A stretch of 64,000 nucleotides of DNA. Source: Pichia kudriavzevii. Its lineage: Eukaryota > Ascomycota > Pichiomycetes > Pichiales > Pichiaceae. The DNA lies in contig NC_042508.1 in the NCBI RefSeq assembly GCF_003054445.1, positions 1,116,001-1,180,000 of the forward strand, written 5' to 3'. The notes beneath the pieces are model-generated. The model searched no databases. It was not told where the DNA came from and saw only the letters and a list, made by a program, of their open reading frames with translations. Made by a program: the position numbers and the translations under genes. Every line of letters starts with the position of its first letter. Positions within the stretch are counted from its first letter, which is position 1. This document shows, in pieces, positions 28,074 to 39,000 of the stretch.

Positions 28074-29267
28074 TTAAGAAAGAATTGTGAACAAAACAAG
28101 GAGGAAACATAACAGAGACGACGAAGTAAGGGTAGGGGAACCATTGTGTGTGTTAGATGAGGTAGATATAGTAGAGACCGAGGTACTTGAAGAGGCGACG
28201 TTGGTGTTACTGGAGCCTGTTGGTGATAGTGTCTCATATGAGGCCCCCTTGATCTTTTGGGAATCAATGGTGATCAGCTCATTTTGAAGAATCGTCATGC
28301 TTCCACCAGGAATACATGTACTCAATGGTTGTGAGACTTGGTTACTAGCAGATACTTGGTTACTAGCAGGTACTTGGTTACTAGCAGATACTTGGTTACT
28401 AGCGGAAACACTGGTACCACAAACCGTGGGTACTTCGGAGTATATGAGGGTGCTGTCTGACGTGTATGTGTGATAAACATGGCCGTTCAAGAGGGCGCCA
28501 GCTGCACCTCCATACATGACTGGGTATATCAACCCTTGGGGGTAATATCTATTGCCAGAGTATCTTACAGGGTATCCGTATTGGTAGTTATGTCCATTGT
28601 ATATGTACCTCCCTGCATGGCCGTTGCCCGCAAATGCGTTATATGGGGGTGGTGAGCCATTATTTCCTGCTTCATATGGAGGAGGCGGGTCGTTGTGGTT
28701 GTTATTGTTATTGTTATTGTTGTTATTTGAGCCACCCTTTTCTCCCGAACCACTGCCAGAACCACCCTTTTCTCCAGAACCACTACCAGAACCACCAGAA
28801 CCACCCTTTTCTCCAGAACCACTGCCAGAACCACCAGAACCACCCTTTTCTCCAGAACCACTGCCAGAACCACCAGAACCACCCTTTTCTCCAGAACCAC
28901 TACCAGAACCACCAGAACCACCCTTTTCTCCAGAACCACTGCCAGAACCACCCTTTTCTCCAGAACCACTGCCAGAACCACCAGAACCACCCTTTCCTCC
29001 CGAACCACTACCAGAACCACCAGAACCACCCTTTTCTCCCGAACCACTGCCAGAACCACCAGAACCGCCCTTTCCTCCCGAACCACTACCAGAACCACCA
29101 GAACCACCATGACTTCCACTACCAACATGCCCACCACTACCGCCATGACCACCACTTCCTCGTTTATCCTCAAAGGGAACTAAATTGGTTTGATATGGCA
29201 TCACTGATACCAACGTTGGACTTGGTCCAACAACATTGCCAGAGATACTGTTTGCTATTAAAGACAT
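28074..29267 (-). CDS. Unrecognised Gly/Ser-repeat protein with PY motifs and GPI-like tail
   Basis: I do not recognise this 397-residue protein. In order it has: a 36-residue N-terminus without a clear signal peptide and with Lys35-Arg36; a Gly/Ser tract at 37-180 built from 13- and 10-residue units (GEKGGSGGSGSGS, GEKGGSGSGS); an Asn run at 181-190; and two PY motifs (PPPPY at 194-198, PPPY at 206-209). A Tyr/Gly-rich segment at 210-275 and a four-fold SASNQV repeat at about 287-312 follow. The tail is Ser/Thr-rich and ends in a hydrophobic stretch, LLCFLLVLFTIL, resembling a GPI-attachment signal. The GPI-like tail suggests a wall or membrane protein, yet a signal peptide is not visible. 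PY motifs could bind the WW domains of Rsp5 if the region is cytosolic. Confidence 0.7.
   Translation of the reverse strand: MSLIANSISGNVVGPSPTLVSVMPYQTNLVPFEDKRGSGGHGGSGGHVGSGSHGGSGGSGSGSGGKGGSGGSGSGSGEKGGSGGSGSGSGGKGGSGGSGSGSGEKGGSGSGSGEKGGSGGSGSGSGEKGGSGGSGSGSGEKGGSGGSGSGSGEKGGSGGSGSGSGEKGGSGSGSGEKGGSNNNNNNNNNNHNDPPPPYEAGNNGSPPPYNAFAGNGHAGRYIYNGHNYQYGYPVRYSGNRYYPQGLIYPVMYGGAAGALLNGHVYHTYTSDSTLIYSEVPTVCGTSVSASNQVSASNQVPASNQVSASNQVSQPLSTCIPGGSMTILQNELITIDSQKIKGASYETLSPTGSSNTNVASSSTSVSTISTSSNTHNGSPTLTSSSLLCFLLVLFTILS
28321..28404 (-). repeat. 18-bp coding repeat (SASNQV)
   Basis: The 18-bp unit with core ACTAGCAGATACTTGGTT (plus strand) repeats about four times within the Gly/Ser-repeat gene, with one copy reading AGGT. 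It encodes alternating SASNQV and PASNQV. Confidence 0.8.
28732..29115 (-). repeat. 39-bp and 30-bp coding repeats (Gly/Ser tract)
   Basis: The tract is built from 39-bp units (13 residues) and shorter 30-bp units (10 residues), with third-base differences only in some copies. The opposite strand therefore reads as long Pro/Glu or His/Asn/Gln repeats, which are artefacts. Confidence 0.85.
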
Positions 29268-30062
29268 GTGTTACTTGGCAAATAAATCTTCAGAGCTTAA
29301 TTCTTTCACATGGGTCCAAAATATGTGGAAAATGTGGTTTATTAAAGCGACGGACATTATTCAACTTCTCAGGATCTTAGCTTCGGCGTTATAGCTGAAA
29401 AGAATTCAGCCTCTTTCCTAATCTGGAAAATACCTTCTCCGAGGCTTAAATCAATAGTCACGCTATTAACGGAGAATAACAAAACCCTAATGGTTTGGTT
29501 CTTCCAATGTCGTCATTTCGTCAATGTCGGGCAGCTCATACTGTTGCATGGGGATATCCCAATAGTGGTGGAACCAAAATTACATAATTTGAGGACCTAT
29601 CGCGTCGTCACAACTTATACACGCATCTTAACTATACCTGATTAGATTGGAAATTTTGAGGAAATACACATCTCTACCTTTGGGTTTAAAGTCACATACA
29701 TTGATGGAAAAGTTACTCACCATATCACTACATAAGGTTATGAACAGAATAACGAGAACAAGAATGATTGGGAACTCCCATTGATTTATTGGAAGTCCAT
29801 TATTATTCTTGTTCTAGTAAGAGATGAGAAAGAAATCAACTCTATTGGTAACATAGATTTATGATCACATAGTCTTTTGTTTCGAATTTTTTTTTTTTTT
29901 TTTCTATCCGCTAAAAATTCTTTGCTGGAACAGTTCATGAAAGGAAACTTTTTGGTGTCGCACCAATTTTTTTCGGTGGTGACATTAAATTTGGCGTCAG
30001 ATTTCATAGTTATGGTCGTTTTGTTCACCTTACAAGAAGCTGTCATTAATAACAGGTGAAAC
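29268..30062. other. Divergent region, Gly/Ser-repeat gene / RAD27
   Basis: This 795-base gap has a T-tract at 29887-29902 and mixed sequence elsewhere. I find no tRNA boxes, no consensus intron that would give the Gly/Ser-repeat gene a signal-peptide exon, and no convincing MCB element for RAD27 (only CGCGTC near 29601). Confidence 0.45.
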
Positions 30063-31178
30063 ATGGGTATCAAAGGTTTGAATGCACTAGTGAAGGAACA
30101 TGCTCCGCATGCAATTTCGTCATGTGAGATGAAAGGGTTGTTTGGTCGTAAAATTGCAATTGATGCATCGATGTGCCTTTATCAATTTTTGATTGCGGTT
30201 CGTCAACAAGATGGTAATATGCTTACCAATGAATCTGGGGAAACCACTTCCCATCTAATGGGGTTTTTCTATAGGACTATTAGAATGGTCAGCAATGGTA
30301 TCAAGCCCTGTTATGTGTTTGATGGTAAACCACCAGTATTGAAAGGAGGTGAGTTGGAGAAGAGATTAAAGAGGAGGGAAGATGCCGAAAAGAAAGCCGA
30401 GGAAATGAAAGAAACTGGTACTGTTGAAGAGCTACAAAAATTTGAGAGGAGGACGGTTAGGGTCACTAGGCAACAGAACGAGGAAGCCAAGAAATTGCTC
30501 AAGTTGATGGGTATTCCTTATGTTGAGGCTCCTTGCGAAGCTGAAGCTCAATGTGCCGAACTATCCAAGTCGGGGAAAGTCTACGGTGCTGCATCTGAAG
30601 ATATGGACACCTTATGTTACTCGCCGGGGCATTTCCTCAGAAATGTAACTGCTGCAGAATCAAGGAAACTTAAGATTGAGGAGTTCGACATTGAGAAAGT
30701 GTTGGAAGGTTTCCAGATGGATATCAACACATTTGTGGATTTGTGTATTCTATTGGGCTGTGACTATTGTGAAACCATTAGAGGTATTGGACCAGTTACT
30801 GCATTGAAATTGATTAAAGAGCACGGATCTATTGAAAATATTATTAAAGCAATCGAGGGGAATGAGAAGTCGAAATACAAAATCCCTGAAAACTGGCCTT
30901 TTAATGAAGCAAGACAGTTGTTTCTCAATCCTGAGGTAACACCTAGTGGAGACGTTGAACTGAAATGGGTCGAGCCTGATATTGAAGGTTTGATTGAATA
31001 TATGGTCAAAGAAAATGGCTTCAGCGAACAAAGAATCAGAGAAGGTGCAACCAAGTTGTCCAAAGCGCTCAAGGGGGGAACACAAGGTCGGTTGGATGGC
31101 TTTTTCAAGGTAACTTCTACGAAGAGAGTGGCAAAGGAGGAGGTGAAAAAGACCACAACTAAGAGAAAGAAGAAATAG
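30063..31178 (+). CDS. RAD27: Flap endonuclease Rad27/FEN1
   Basis: Rad27/FEN1 cuts 5' flaps during Okazaki-fragment maturation and long-patch base-excision repair. The 371-residue protein starts MGIKGL, with the free Gly2 that the family needs. The N-terminal nuclease block has Asp34 (IAIDASM) and FDGKPP around residue 86, and the internal block has EAEAQCA and ASEDMDTL. The helix-hairpin-helix region reads [23 protein letters not shown]. The C-terminus has the PCNA-binding box QGRLDGFF followed by a Lys-rich tail. Length is typical (about 380). The gene converges on a short-chain dehydrogenase with a 200-base gap. Confidence 0.97.
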   Translation: MGIKGLNALVKEHAPHAISSCEMKGLFGRKIAIDASMCLYQFLIAVRQQDGNMLTNESGETTSHLMGFFYRTIRMVSNGIKPCYVFDGKPPVLKGGELEKRLKRREDAEKKAEEMKETGTVEELQKFERRTVRVTRQQNEEAKKLLKLMGIPYVEAPCEAEAQCAELSKSGKVYGAASEDMDTLCYSPGHFLRNVTAAESRKLKIEEFDIEKVLEGFQMDINTFVDLCILLGCDYCETIRGIGPVTALKLIKEHGSIENIIKAIEGNEKSKYKIPENWPFNEARQLFLNPEVTPSGDVELKWVEPDIEGLIEYMVKENGFSEQRIREGATKLSKALKGGTQGRLDGFFKVTSTKRVAKEEVKKTTTKRKKK

Positions 31179-31378
31179 CAATTGTGTATTATTACCAGAT
31201 ATTGTATAAGAGTAACTATGCTAAGGGAACTTTATCAATAATAACCAAACACGTTTTCCCAGAAAAACAAAGAAAGCAAGATATTGGAAAGCAAAGGAGA
31301 GAAAATTGTCCAAAAGAATCAGATAAACCAGATACAAGATACCGTATTTTAAGATTCGAACCAATATTCGATTGAAGA

Positions 31379-32512
31379 CTAACTTGTTTTGAGTTGGTGG
31401 TCTCTCCCACCCAATGGTTGGGGGGTTTCTGACATAGACTCTTGTGTTGCTCCACTGAACGGAAACATTCTAGAGAACATGGATGCCTTTTCTGCCATAA
31501 ACGAAGTCGACATGTTCGTTGTCTCCCTGGCCTTCTGGACAAATTTCTTCATAGTGTTATTAATACCGGAAATGTACCTCAAAATAGCAACAGCAGGCCA
31601 CGGAATAGATCTGAATATAGGCAATACATTACCGTAGAAAGGAAGCTTAACCTCACCCCTACAACCGTAACTGACAGCCCGTATCACGTGATTTGCGACA
31701 TACCTTGGATCCAATTCAGGTGCAAACAAGGTAGACGGCGTCCGAACACCTCCAAACAGGTATGTTTTCAATTGACCCGGACATACTAGTAGAGTTTTGA
31801 CGCCGCATGTATTGAACGTTGGCGGACCAAGCTCGTAATTCAAGCTCTCATGCAAGGTAATCAATCCCGATTTTGAGGCACCATAGACACTCAATCTCGC
31901 TGGAGACATGTAACCTAAAGTGGAGGCTATGGTAACAATATAACCTCTTCTCTTATCTAGCATGCCGGGCAAAAATGTTTTAATTGTGTAAAAACTCGAC
32001 AAGAGATTGACTGCCAGTGTCGTTTCTATTTCATCGAAACTTAAGTTCAAGAGGGTGTTTCCTGTTGTTATCCCAGCATTGTTAATAAGGACCGTCACTT
32101 GTCCGACCTCCATTCGTACCTCGTTCCCCCTCTCCTTTACCATATCTGGATTGGACACGTCGCAATAGTAGTAGTGTACACCTTCCACATAGTTTTGGTT
32201 GTCCTTTCCAGGGAGGTTAATGTCAAAGACAACAACTGTTGCTCCCTTCTGGCGAAATGCACTGGCAAGCTCCTTCCCCAAGCCTGACGAGCCGCCAGTG
32301 ACTAGAACAATATCTCTACAAGGGTCAAAGAGCATTCCTACAAAAACTCTCGATGTCTCCAGCAATAGCCAATTTGTCCGATATACACACCATGTCAAAG
32401 GGCCGGTCATTGGATTGCCTGGAAATGCTGTATATCTGTTATTAAGGACAAAGAGCACCGTAATTGTATTGCCATTGTGCAAACTACCGAGCCTTTTCCC
32501 TCTTTTCGTCAT
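31379..32512 (-). CDS. Short-chain dehydrogenase/reductase, Tda5-like
   Basis: This is a classical SDR enzyme. The cofactor motif TGGSSGLG is at 72-79, NNAG at 144-147, the catalytic Ser at 197, and the YxxxK pair Tyr210-Lys214. About 60 residues precede the Rossmann fold and include a hydrophobic stretch, WLLLETSRVFVGMLF, that may anchor the protein in a membrane. A further 110 residues follow the core. This layout resembles membrane SDRs of the RDH10/DHRS3 type and the S. cerevisiae protein Tda5, but I cannot assign a substrate. Asp97 after the second strand (VVVFDINL) suggests NAD(H). It shares a 160-base divergent promoter with IWR1. Confidence 0.85.
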   Translation of the reverse strand: MTKRGKRLGSLHNGNTITVLFVLNNRYTAFPGNPMTGPLTWCVYRTNWLLLETSRVFVGMLFDPCRDIVLVTGGSSGLGKELASAFRQKGATVVVFDINLPGKDNQNYVEGVHYYYCDVSNPDMVKERGNEVRMEVGQVTVLINNAGITTGNTLLNLSFDEIETTLAVNLLSSFYTIKTFLPGMLDKRRGYIVTIASTLGYMSPARLSVYGASKSGLITLHESLNYELGPPTFNTCGVKTLLVCPGQLKTYLFGGVRTPSTLFAPELDPRYVANHVIRAVSYGCRGEVKLPFYGNVLPIFRSIPWPAVAILRYISGINNTMKKFVQKARETTNMSTSFMAEKASMFSRMFPFSGATQESMSETPQPLGGRDHQLKTS

Positions 32513-32672
32513 CCTCAGCCCGTTCCCGTTCGGAATTCTCAGTGGTGATTTTCTGTGGAGAAGGAATATGTTCCATTTCTTTCCATTTCATTGTAGACTT
32601 TTTGTTTTCTTCTGTGTATACTGAAATAGGGAAGGATACCACAAAGACATAGTTACTAGACTCTATTAAGCA

Positions 32673-33842
32673 ATGCCACCAGCTAATATGCCACCACAGG
32701 TTCTTCGAGTGAAGCGGAAAAGAACAGATGATCCATTACAGGCCCTTGTTATGGAAACACAACGTCGTTCTATAAAACGACCACGTTATGTCTTCAAGCT
32801 ACAGCGGACAGAGGAAAACGATATTAAGGATGACACCACAATACTGACGGCAAGCAATGGATTGGAGAGCAGCAAACCTGTCTTCAAAATTCCCAAAGCG
32901 CCAACTAAAGGTGTCGACAGCAATAGCCTCAAAAATCCCTTTATTGATGGATCGGCCAAGCCAAAAGGTGATACGTCGCCGGAAGAGGCGAATCCTGAGC
33001 TAAGTCCGCAACTACTCGACATGTTGAATGACTATTTGAAAGAACACGATGAGACTGCCGTTAAAAGTGATGTGAGATTACCAAAGAGAAGGCAATCCAG
33101 TATAATACGTGAGATGGAATCCAAGAATGGTGGCCGGCCTGTTTTCGACAAGGAGGAGGTTTACAATAACTCCAATTCCAATGCAATCAGTGATGTCTTA
33201 CATGAGGGAGACGAGACTGAGGACTCAGAATATGTTTACGATGTTTATTATCGAGACAAGGCAGTTAGCGATCAATGGGACCAGGAAAGAATAGGGTACA
33301 TTCGATACGACGATGAGGCCTTTGATGTCTTGGACGACGACGGAGACGATGACATGATGCAGACAGATGATGAGGACTCGAACGACGAAAACTTTTATAG
33401 GAATGACTATCCAGAAGACGAGGATCTTGATTTTGATGACAAAACAGAGAGTGAATTGGAATCCATGGGGTTAGAGGAGCCAAGTGACGACCAGGATGAT
33501 GAGTTTGATATACTAAACAACCGAAGAAGATTTTCCAAGCTTGATTTTATGAGGAGTGAAGGTCTAAAAAGCATGAGTGAAGATGAATACGAACGACTAG
33601 CTGCTGAGATTGATGAAAAACCGTCTCTCTGGGGCAGATCTCCAGACGGACTCGATACCACGGATTCCTACATGGATGACGAACCTGGTAATCGTGGTGC
33701 TGGCGATTCTGGCGAAGAAGACGATGATACTCAAGATTTCCCGCGTAATGAATTCTTCAAGTCCGATAGGGACGACCCAATTGCTGTGCACCGTGATAAG
33801 ATATTTGGGAAACTACAGCACATGATCGAGCGTCAGAGCTAG
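32673..33842 (+). CDS. IWR1: RNA polymerase II nuclear import factor Iwr1
   Basis: Iwr1 binds assembled RNA polymerase II in the cytoplasm and guides it into the nucleus through importin alpha. The 389-residue protein has the N-terminal VLRVKRKRTDDPLQALVME segment, a basic import signal followed by the family motif. The long acidic middle ends in the conserved block with SNDENFYRNDYPEDED (about 235-250). Length and highly acidic composition match the family. Further acidic and Ser-rich stretches make most of it likely disordered. Confidence 0.9.
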   Translation: MPPANMPPQVLRVKRKRTDDPLQALVMETQRRSIKRPRYVFKLQRTEENDIKDDTTILTASNGLESSKPVFKIPKAPTKGVDSNSLKNPFIDGSAKPKGDTSPEEANPELSPQLLDMLNDYLKEHDETAVKSDVRLPKRRQSSIIREMESKNGGRPVFDKEEVYNNSNSNAISDVLHEGDETEDSEYVYDVYYRDKAVSDQWDQERIGYIRYDDEAFDVLDDDGDDDMMQTDDEDSNDENFYRNDYPEDEDLDFDDKTESELESMGLEEPSDDQDDEFDILNNRRRFSKLDFMRSEGLKSMSEDEYERLAAEIDEKPSLWGRSPDGLDTTDSYMDDEPGNRGAGDSGEEDDDTQDFPRNEFFKSDRDDPIAVHRDKIFGKLQHMIERQS

Positions 33843-34211
33843 TAATTCATGGGTCGTTCGTTACCCCACCACCTTGTACAGTAAGCAAAACGTAGCTGGT
33901 GATATTGGCCAGCCGTGTATAGACTAATCCACACTTTTTAATTACTCGGAGGTAGCATCTGTAGGGAAATATCCGATTTTTTGTCTTTTCGCTCCTGTGT
34001 GAAGATTGCCATTTTCGTTTTCCCAGAGGAATAAATGAGTGGTGTGCGTGCCACCAATCTTCGATATTATGTAAAATATATATAGATACAGATATACACA
34101 AAGACGCATATACACATAGATATAACCCGTGCATACACCCGACGGAAACAAAGATTCGTGTTTTTTTGGAAATATAAACCAGCTTGAGAGTAGTAACCGA
34201 TATAACTAGAA
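33843..34211. other. Gap between IWR1 and the BAR-domain gene
   Basis: This 369-base gap between two plus-strand genes has AT-rich sequence with ATATATAGATA at about 34077-34087, which could serve as the promoter of the BAR-domain gene 125 bases further on. No gene is evident. Confidence 0.45.
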
Positions 34212-35867
34212 ATGTCATTGAGGGGAGTGGGAAAAGCATTATACAGAACCCCATACCAAATGTTTGGACAGAAATCGTCCGATGATGTTATTTTCAGACA
34301 GTGGGAGCACGATACCAAGACGGCAATAGCAGGGTTGGAATACCTAAAGACAGAGAACATCAAGTGGAAGAAGTTCTGGGAAAAGACCGTTACTAAGTTT
34401 TTGCTAATCATTGAAGTGTTTAGAGATTTACACTGTCAATTGGAGGATGCACAGAAAGACACTAAGAAAAAGATGGGTATTGCAAGTAAGCCCAAAGTGT
34501 CGGATAAGAATGAGCAGTTTGCAAGCACTACGTTGCACGAGCTAGAAGAGGCAGCTAAACTAGCCAAGTTGATCTACGAAAGAGTTGCTGATATGTCTTT
34601 AGAAGCTTCGGCCTCGTTTGTCAGCAAGTGCGATGACATGATCAAGGTTTTGAAGAATGTGGAAAAACTCATGGTTAAGAGGGACCACAAAAAGGTTGAC
34701 TATGATATTTCTCACAAGAAGCTAGAGGCCTCTTTGAAGCACACCGATTCTGAAAAGGGGAAGATAAAGGTAGAAACAAACCAGAAAAAACTGACAGATA
34801 TCGAAATCATTTTTAAAGACCTCAACTACAAGGTCAAGCTGATTGTTCCCCAGGTACTCTCTAACTTGTCTGAATTTCTGAGCAAATTAACTTTGAAACT
34901 CTACTTTGCAAACACTGATATCTTAGGTTTCATACAGAGAAACATTGAGAAATTTAACAGAATTCATGGAATTGTGAATCAATCGTCCTTGCTAACATAT
35001 GAAGAAATTGTTAACGATTTCAATATATTGCATTTTCAAGCCCAAAGTAAATTACAAGAACTTGAGCTATTGAAGGATTTTAGCTCGTTAAGGGAGAAAA
35101 ACTTCTCAACTAAAACAGTTGAACATGTAAACTCTGCGGCTGGAACAGTAATTGATTCCACTGTGAATTTTACATCGACGGTTTACACGAAAGCAACCAA
35201 ACCAAGTCAAAACTTGAACGTGTCGACAAAATCTTTCAAGATCGACAACCCAGTAAAAACATACAGTAAAAATGGAATGTTTGAATCGGCGCTTGATCCA
35301 ATTGAGTTTATCCAACAAACCGAATTGGAGAATGGGTTACATGATATTGACTTAGGCAGTATCCAAATGAATTCGCCTAGTGATTTTGCTAATGAGGATT
35401 CATCAGTAGCAAGTAATGATAATGGAATAGTATCTCCAAACTCATCACTTTCAGATTCCAATAATTGGATGAAACCGTTGAAAAATTCTACTCTGAATGT
35501 GAATAAGGTACGCCCAAATACAGAAGTTCAATCACCTATTTCTCCTGTCTCAGATGTACACTCAGACCTGGCGTCCTCGAAATCCAACAAGACGACTCTA
35601 AACACCTCTCTAGAGTATGGTCATATTGCCAATAGCCGTGTAGCCTCGGTTCACATCGACGAAAAAACGAAAACATACAAATATGCTAATGTTACAATAG
35701 ATAATATCGCTAAACAGATATATCTAGCCATTTCAACTCCTGAAATAGATGATGTGCCGTTAACAACCCCCCGTGGACAAATTCATACCCCCGATAAACT
35801 AATAATGCAATTAGTCACTGCAAAAAGTAGTATAACTGCCAATGCTTTTGCAACGTATTCTAACTAA
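34212..35867 (+). CDS. BAR-domain protein, Rvs167/amphiphysin-like, without SH3
   Basis: The first 300 residues look like a fungal BAR domain: the N-terminal amphipathic start MSLRGVGKALYRTPYQMFGQK resembles the Rvs161/Rvs167 opening (MSFKGFxKAxxRAPQ). The helices that follow include the KRDHKKVDYDISHKKLEAS segment, matching KRNHKKLDLD of Rvs167. Such proteins bend membranes in endocytosis and actin patches. The remaining 250 residues are Ser/Asn-rich and have no SH3 domain, unlike Rvs167. The sequence is diverged, so it is probably a separate paralogue (compare the extra Rvs proteins of Candida), not the main Rvs167. Confidence 0.78.
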   Translation: MSLRGVGKALYRTPYQMFGQKSSDDVIFRQWEHDTKTAIAGLEYLKTENIKWKKFWEKTVTKFLLIIEVFRDLHCQLEDAQKDTKKKMGIASKPKVSDKNEQFASTTLHELEEAAKLAKLIYERVADMSLEASASFVSKCDDMIKVLKNVEKLMVKRDHKKVDYDISHKKLEASLKHTDSEKGKIKVETNQKKLTDIEIIFKDLNYKVKLIVPQVLSNLSEFLSKLTLKLYFANTDILGFIQRNIEKFNRIHGIVNQSSLLTYEEIVNDFNILHFQAQSKLQELELLKDFSSLREKNFSTKTVEHVNSAAGTVIDSTVNFTSTVYTKATKPSQNLNVSTKSFKIDNPVKTYSKNGMFESALDPIEFIQQTELENGLHDIDLGSIQMNSPSDFANEDSSVASNDNGIVSPNSSLSDSNNWMKPLKNSTLNVNKVRPNTEVQSPISPVSDVHSDLASSKSNKTTLNTSLEYGHIANSRVASVHIDEKTKTYKYANVTIDNIAKQIYLAISTPEIDDVPLTTPRGQIHTPDKLIMQLVTAKSSITANAFATYSN

Positions 35868-36035
35868 CGACGTTTTTCAGATTATCAAATTTTTTATGAA
35901 ATGCAACAACCTTCTAACGCTCCATTTTTTGTTTTATACAGTCTTTAAATTTCTGCAAAGTGCAATTATATGCTGTTTCATATTATGCTATATAACGTGT
36001 TAATGCAATGACAATACGTCAAATATAAAAGCAAA

Positions 36036-39000
36036 CTAGCCCAAATAAACCGTATCTGATTGAAAAACTGGGGATGGTTCTTCATCAACTGGAAGACTAA
36101 ATTGCGAATCCTCTTCTGGTTGTACAAAACCTTTTGCCCTATCATCACGGGAGTCAGTAGCATTTAGCTCATCTCTTCTATCATCAAGGGAACCTACAGA
36201 AGCATTGGCAAAAGAGATTGTTTTTAATCTTTTGACCTTTCCATCATTTATATCATCAGCATTGGGTGGTTGCTGTCTTTTTCTGGTTTTTGATACGATA
36301 TTAGTTATAATAAGTTCATTTCTGGTATTTCTTCTAGAGTATCCTCTCGGCTTTTTGTAAACATAGTTATTTATCTGTGTTTTGACCATCTCAGAAGGAT
36401 CTTTCTGTTTCATGCGAGTGTCCCCATTGACATCCGCTTCAGGAGTGGACGACCTAAGTCTTCTACTAACGGTATTGGTAGTGTTATCACTCTTTGCTAT
36501 TAATTCCGACGATTGTTTGATCTTTCTTCTTCTCAGAGCTAGGGATGAATGTGATACTGTAGATTCTTTTCTAATAACATTTGGCATAAGAGAGGCACTG
36601 CCGTTGCTGAAAATTGTCACATGCAATGCTTCCTTTCCCACTTTTGGGCATTCAATATTCTTTTCATCGTTGATGGTACATTTTTTGGTGTCAGAATCAG
36701 AGGGACTAGAAGAATCTCCTTTGATGGGACTGCTTTCAAGCAGGTAAGCAGTGGACTTTGCTGGTTTATCAATACTATCATTTTTCTCTACTGAGCTATT
36801 ATCTGACAAATAATCATCTTTGAACCCCTTCTCGTGGTCCGTTATCGTAATAGGTTCATTGAAGTGGACTCCCAACTGCGAGTCTGTAGCTAACGTAGAT
36901 GTCCTTAACCTCCTTTTTGTGAGTGAAACTTTCCCGTTATTGAGGTTATCTTTGCAGTTATGTTCATTTGTATTTATTTGATCTTTAGCGTCAATATCCT
37001 TTTCAACACCACTAGCTCCAAGGATAGATAACTCACTCTTACTAGTTTTAGCTTGGTTTTTTTTCCCTAGCTCAACACCTTTTGATGATGAATCTAAAAT
37101 CTTTTCGGGATCACTCACACTGTTGAATTCCTTCGTTAAATTTTCCGTGGATTTTATGACTGTGCCTGGTTCAAGCGATTTAGTGACTAGTGATTCCAAT
37201 TTGGTGTCAGATTGTTTTTGGACTTCATTACTATTTTGAGGTTCCTGTTTTTTAGGTGCAGAATGTTTTTCGTCATCTGTATCGAATAGAGCAATTGGGG
37301 AATTTGGTTCTTCATGGCCTATCTGGTCACCATCATATGAATCTTGGGACAACGGCTCCGATAGGTGAACTTTTGTCGAACCCTTTCTCCTTCCTCTTCT
37401 TCTAACTGTATTGTCACGCTTAATATCTACCTTCTTACTGTCATCTGATTCTAAATCCAATGCAGTTTTCATATTCATGGAACTCTTTTCGTTCCCACAG
37501 CCGCTAGCATAGGACTTTGGTTTTCTACTTCTTTTTGATGTAGATTTTTTTGTCTTTAGCTTCGTGTTTCCACTGTAATTAGCATACCTGTCATTATCTG
37601 ACGATTCACTCATGTAATCAATGTAGTTGGGACTTTCGTTCCTATTGTATTTAAGTCTGCTAGACTTACGTGTTGCGGCGGTAGAATGTCCCTTATTTTT
37701 ACCTATTTCCACAGTGGCTGGAGAAGGGTCTATATCGTCTCCCTTTGACTTTACGGATGGTTTAATCTCCTTACTAGATGATGAAGGGGTTGAAATTTCT
37801 GATTCCCGAACTGGCTCTTTTTTTTCTACATGAATAATCATTACATCATCATCACTTTCATTGGTTGCAGATTGATCGGTATTCATCGAATGCAAGAGTT
37901 TGTTGTCATTATTTGAGTTTTCTCCTTCGAGAGCCTTCTGATTTCTATCTCTCAAAAGTTCCATCTCGATTTTTCTTTGCTCACCAACTGTTATTGTACC
38001 AACCTTCATGTGATCCCCGTTTTCCTCTTCCACCTGATTTTTTAATAATCTGAATAAAAGATCACGTAGTGAATCACGGAAATATAACCGTTCTCTTTTG
38101 TCAAAAATTTCCTCGTTCTCTTTCAAAGCTTTAGCCAGGAACTTTCTATTTGTGGGGCGCTTCAGAACCTTGTTATTAAACAGAACTGGGTTCTGTAGCA
38201 TTGTATGAATGTTGAAAAGCACATGAACACCGCAATCATTAAAGTTCTTTTGTTGGGGAACAACACATACACGTTTGCCTATTTCCGTCATATCTACGCA
38301 AAACCCAAATTTGTCATTCGCATAACCTATAATAAACCTCCTCAAGTAGTAAATTGCGTCATCATGATTTCTTCTCAACGAATCTAAAACACATATTTGA
38401 GCAGTACAGATTGAAGTTTTAGATTTGATTGGCTTCTGCTTTGAATTATCATCAGGACCATTAACAGTATTTAGATGCGATTCACATTGATCTTGAAGTT
38501 CAGGTTTCGGTAAATCATCTTCGTTGTTCGAATAAGATTTGTTTCTAAATTCTTTATTCTCATCAGAAATCTCTTCCCCTTGAATTTTCAGATGTTTTGT
38601 TTTCAACTGCTTCAGATTGGTAATTACAATAACATACCAATGTAAATCCTGCATTACGGGGACAATGATAAAATCTTGATCAAATAGTGAATCATTATTT
38701 TTAAACCATGTTTTCACATTTTGATAGTAATTGTTATCATTAGGATTATCTAAGGGTCTCGACAAACTTGTAAAGAAAAATGAATTCATTAGTTCGACAC
38801 TATGTCTTTTCAATAAATTAGTTTCCTTAGCAACATGTAGTTCATAGCTTAAAAGAAAATCCAACATTGAGTCATTAATCCAATTTTCATTGTATAAACA
38901 CTTAAAATCATCGTGGGAGATTGTAAATGTCTTTTTATTTGGGAATTTGTACTTTAGTTTCGGATAGAAATAAAGCTGTTCATCTTCAGGAATATAATCA

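Noticed and set aside
28565-29380. Long Pro/Glu/Ser and His/Asn/Gln frames opposite and alongside the Gly/Ser-repeat gene
   Set aside because: They are shadows of the 39/30-bp coding repeat. The called frame has non-repeat ends and ATG start, which the others lack.
29786-30073. Minus-strand frame with a signal-peptide-like start near RAD27, considered as a missing 5' exon of the Gly/Ser-repeat gene
   Set aside because: It begins with TTG, overlaps the RAD27 start, and no branch-site consensus lies between it and the Gly/Ser-repeat gene.
31353-31362. GATTCGAACC, reverse complement of a tRNA B-box (GGTTCGAATC)
   Set aside because: No A-box or cloverleaf arms at the right distance on the minus strand, so it is not a tRNA gene.
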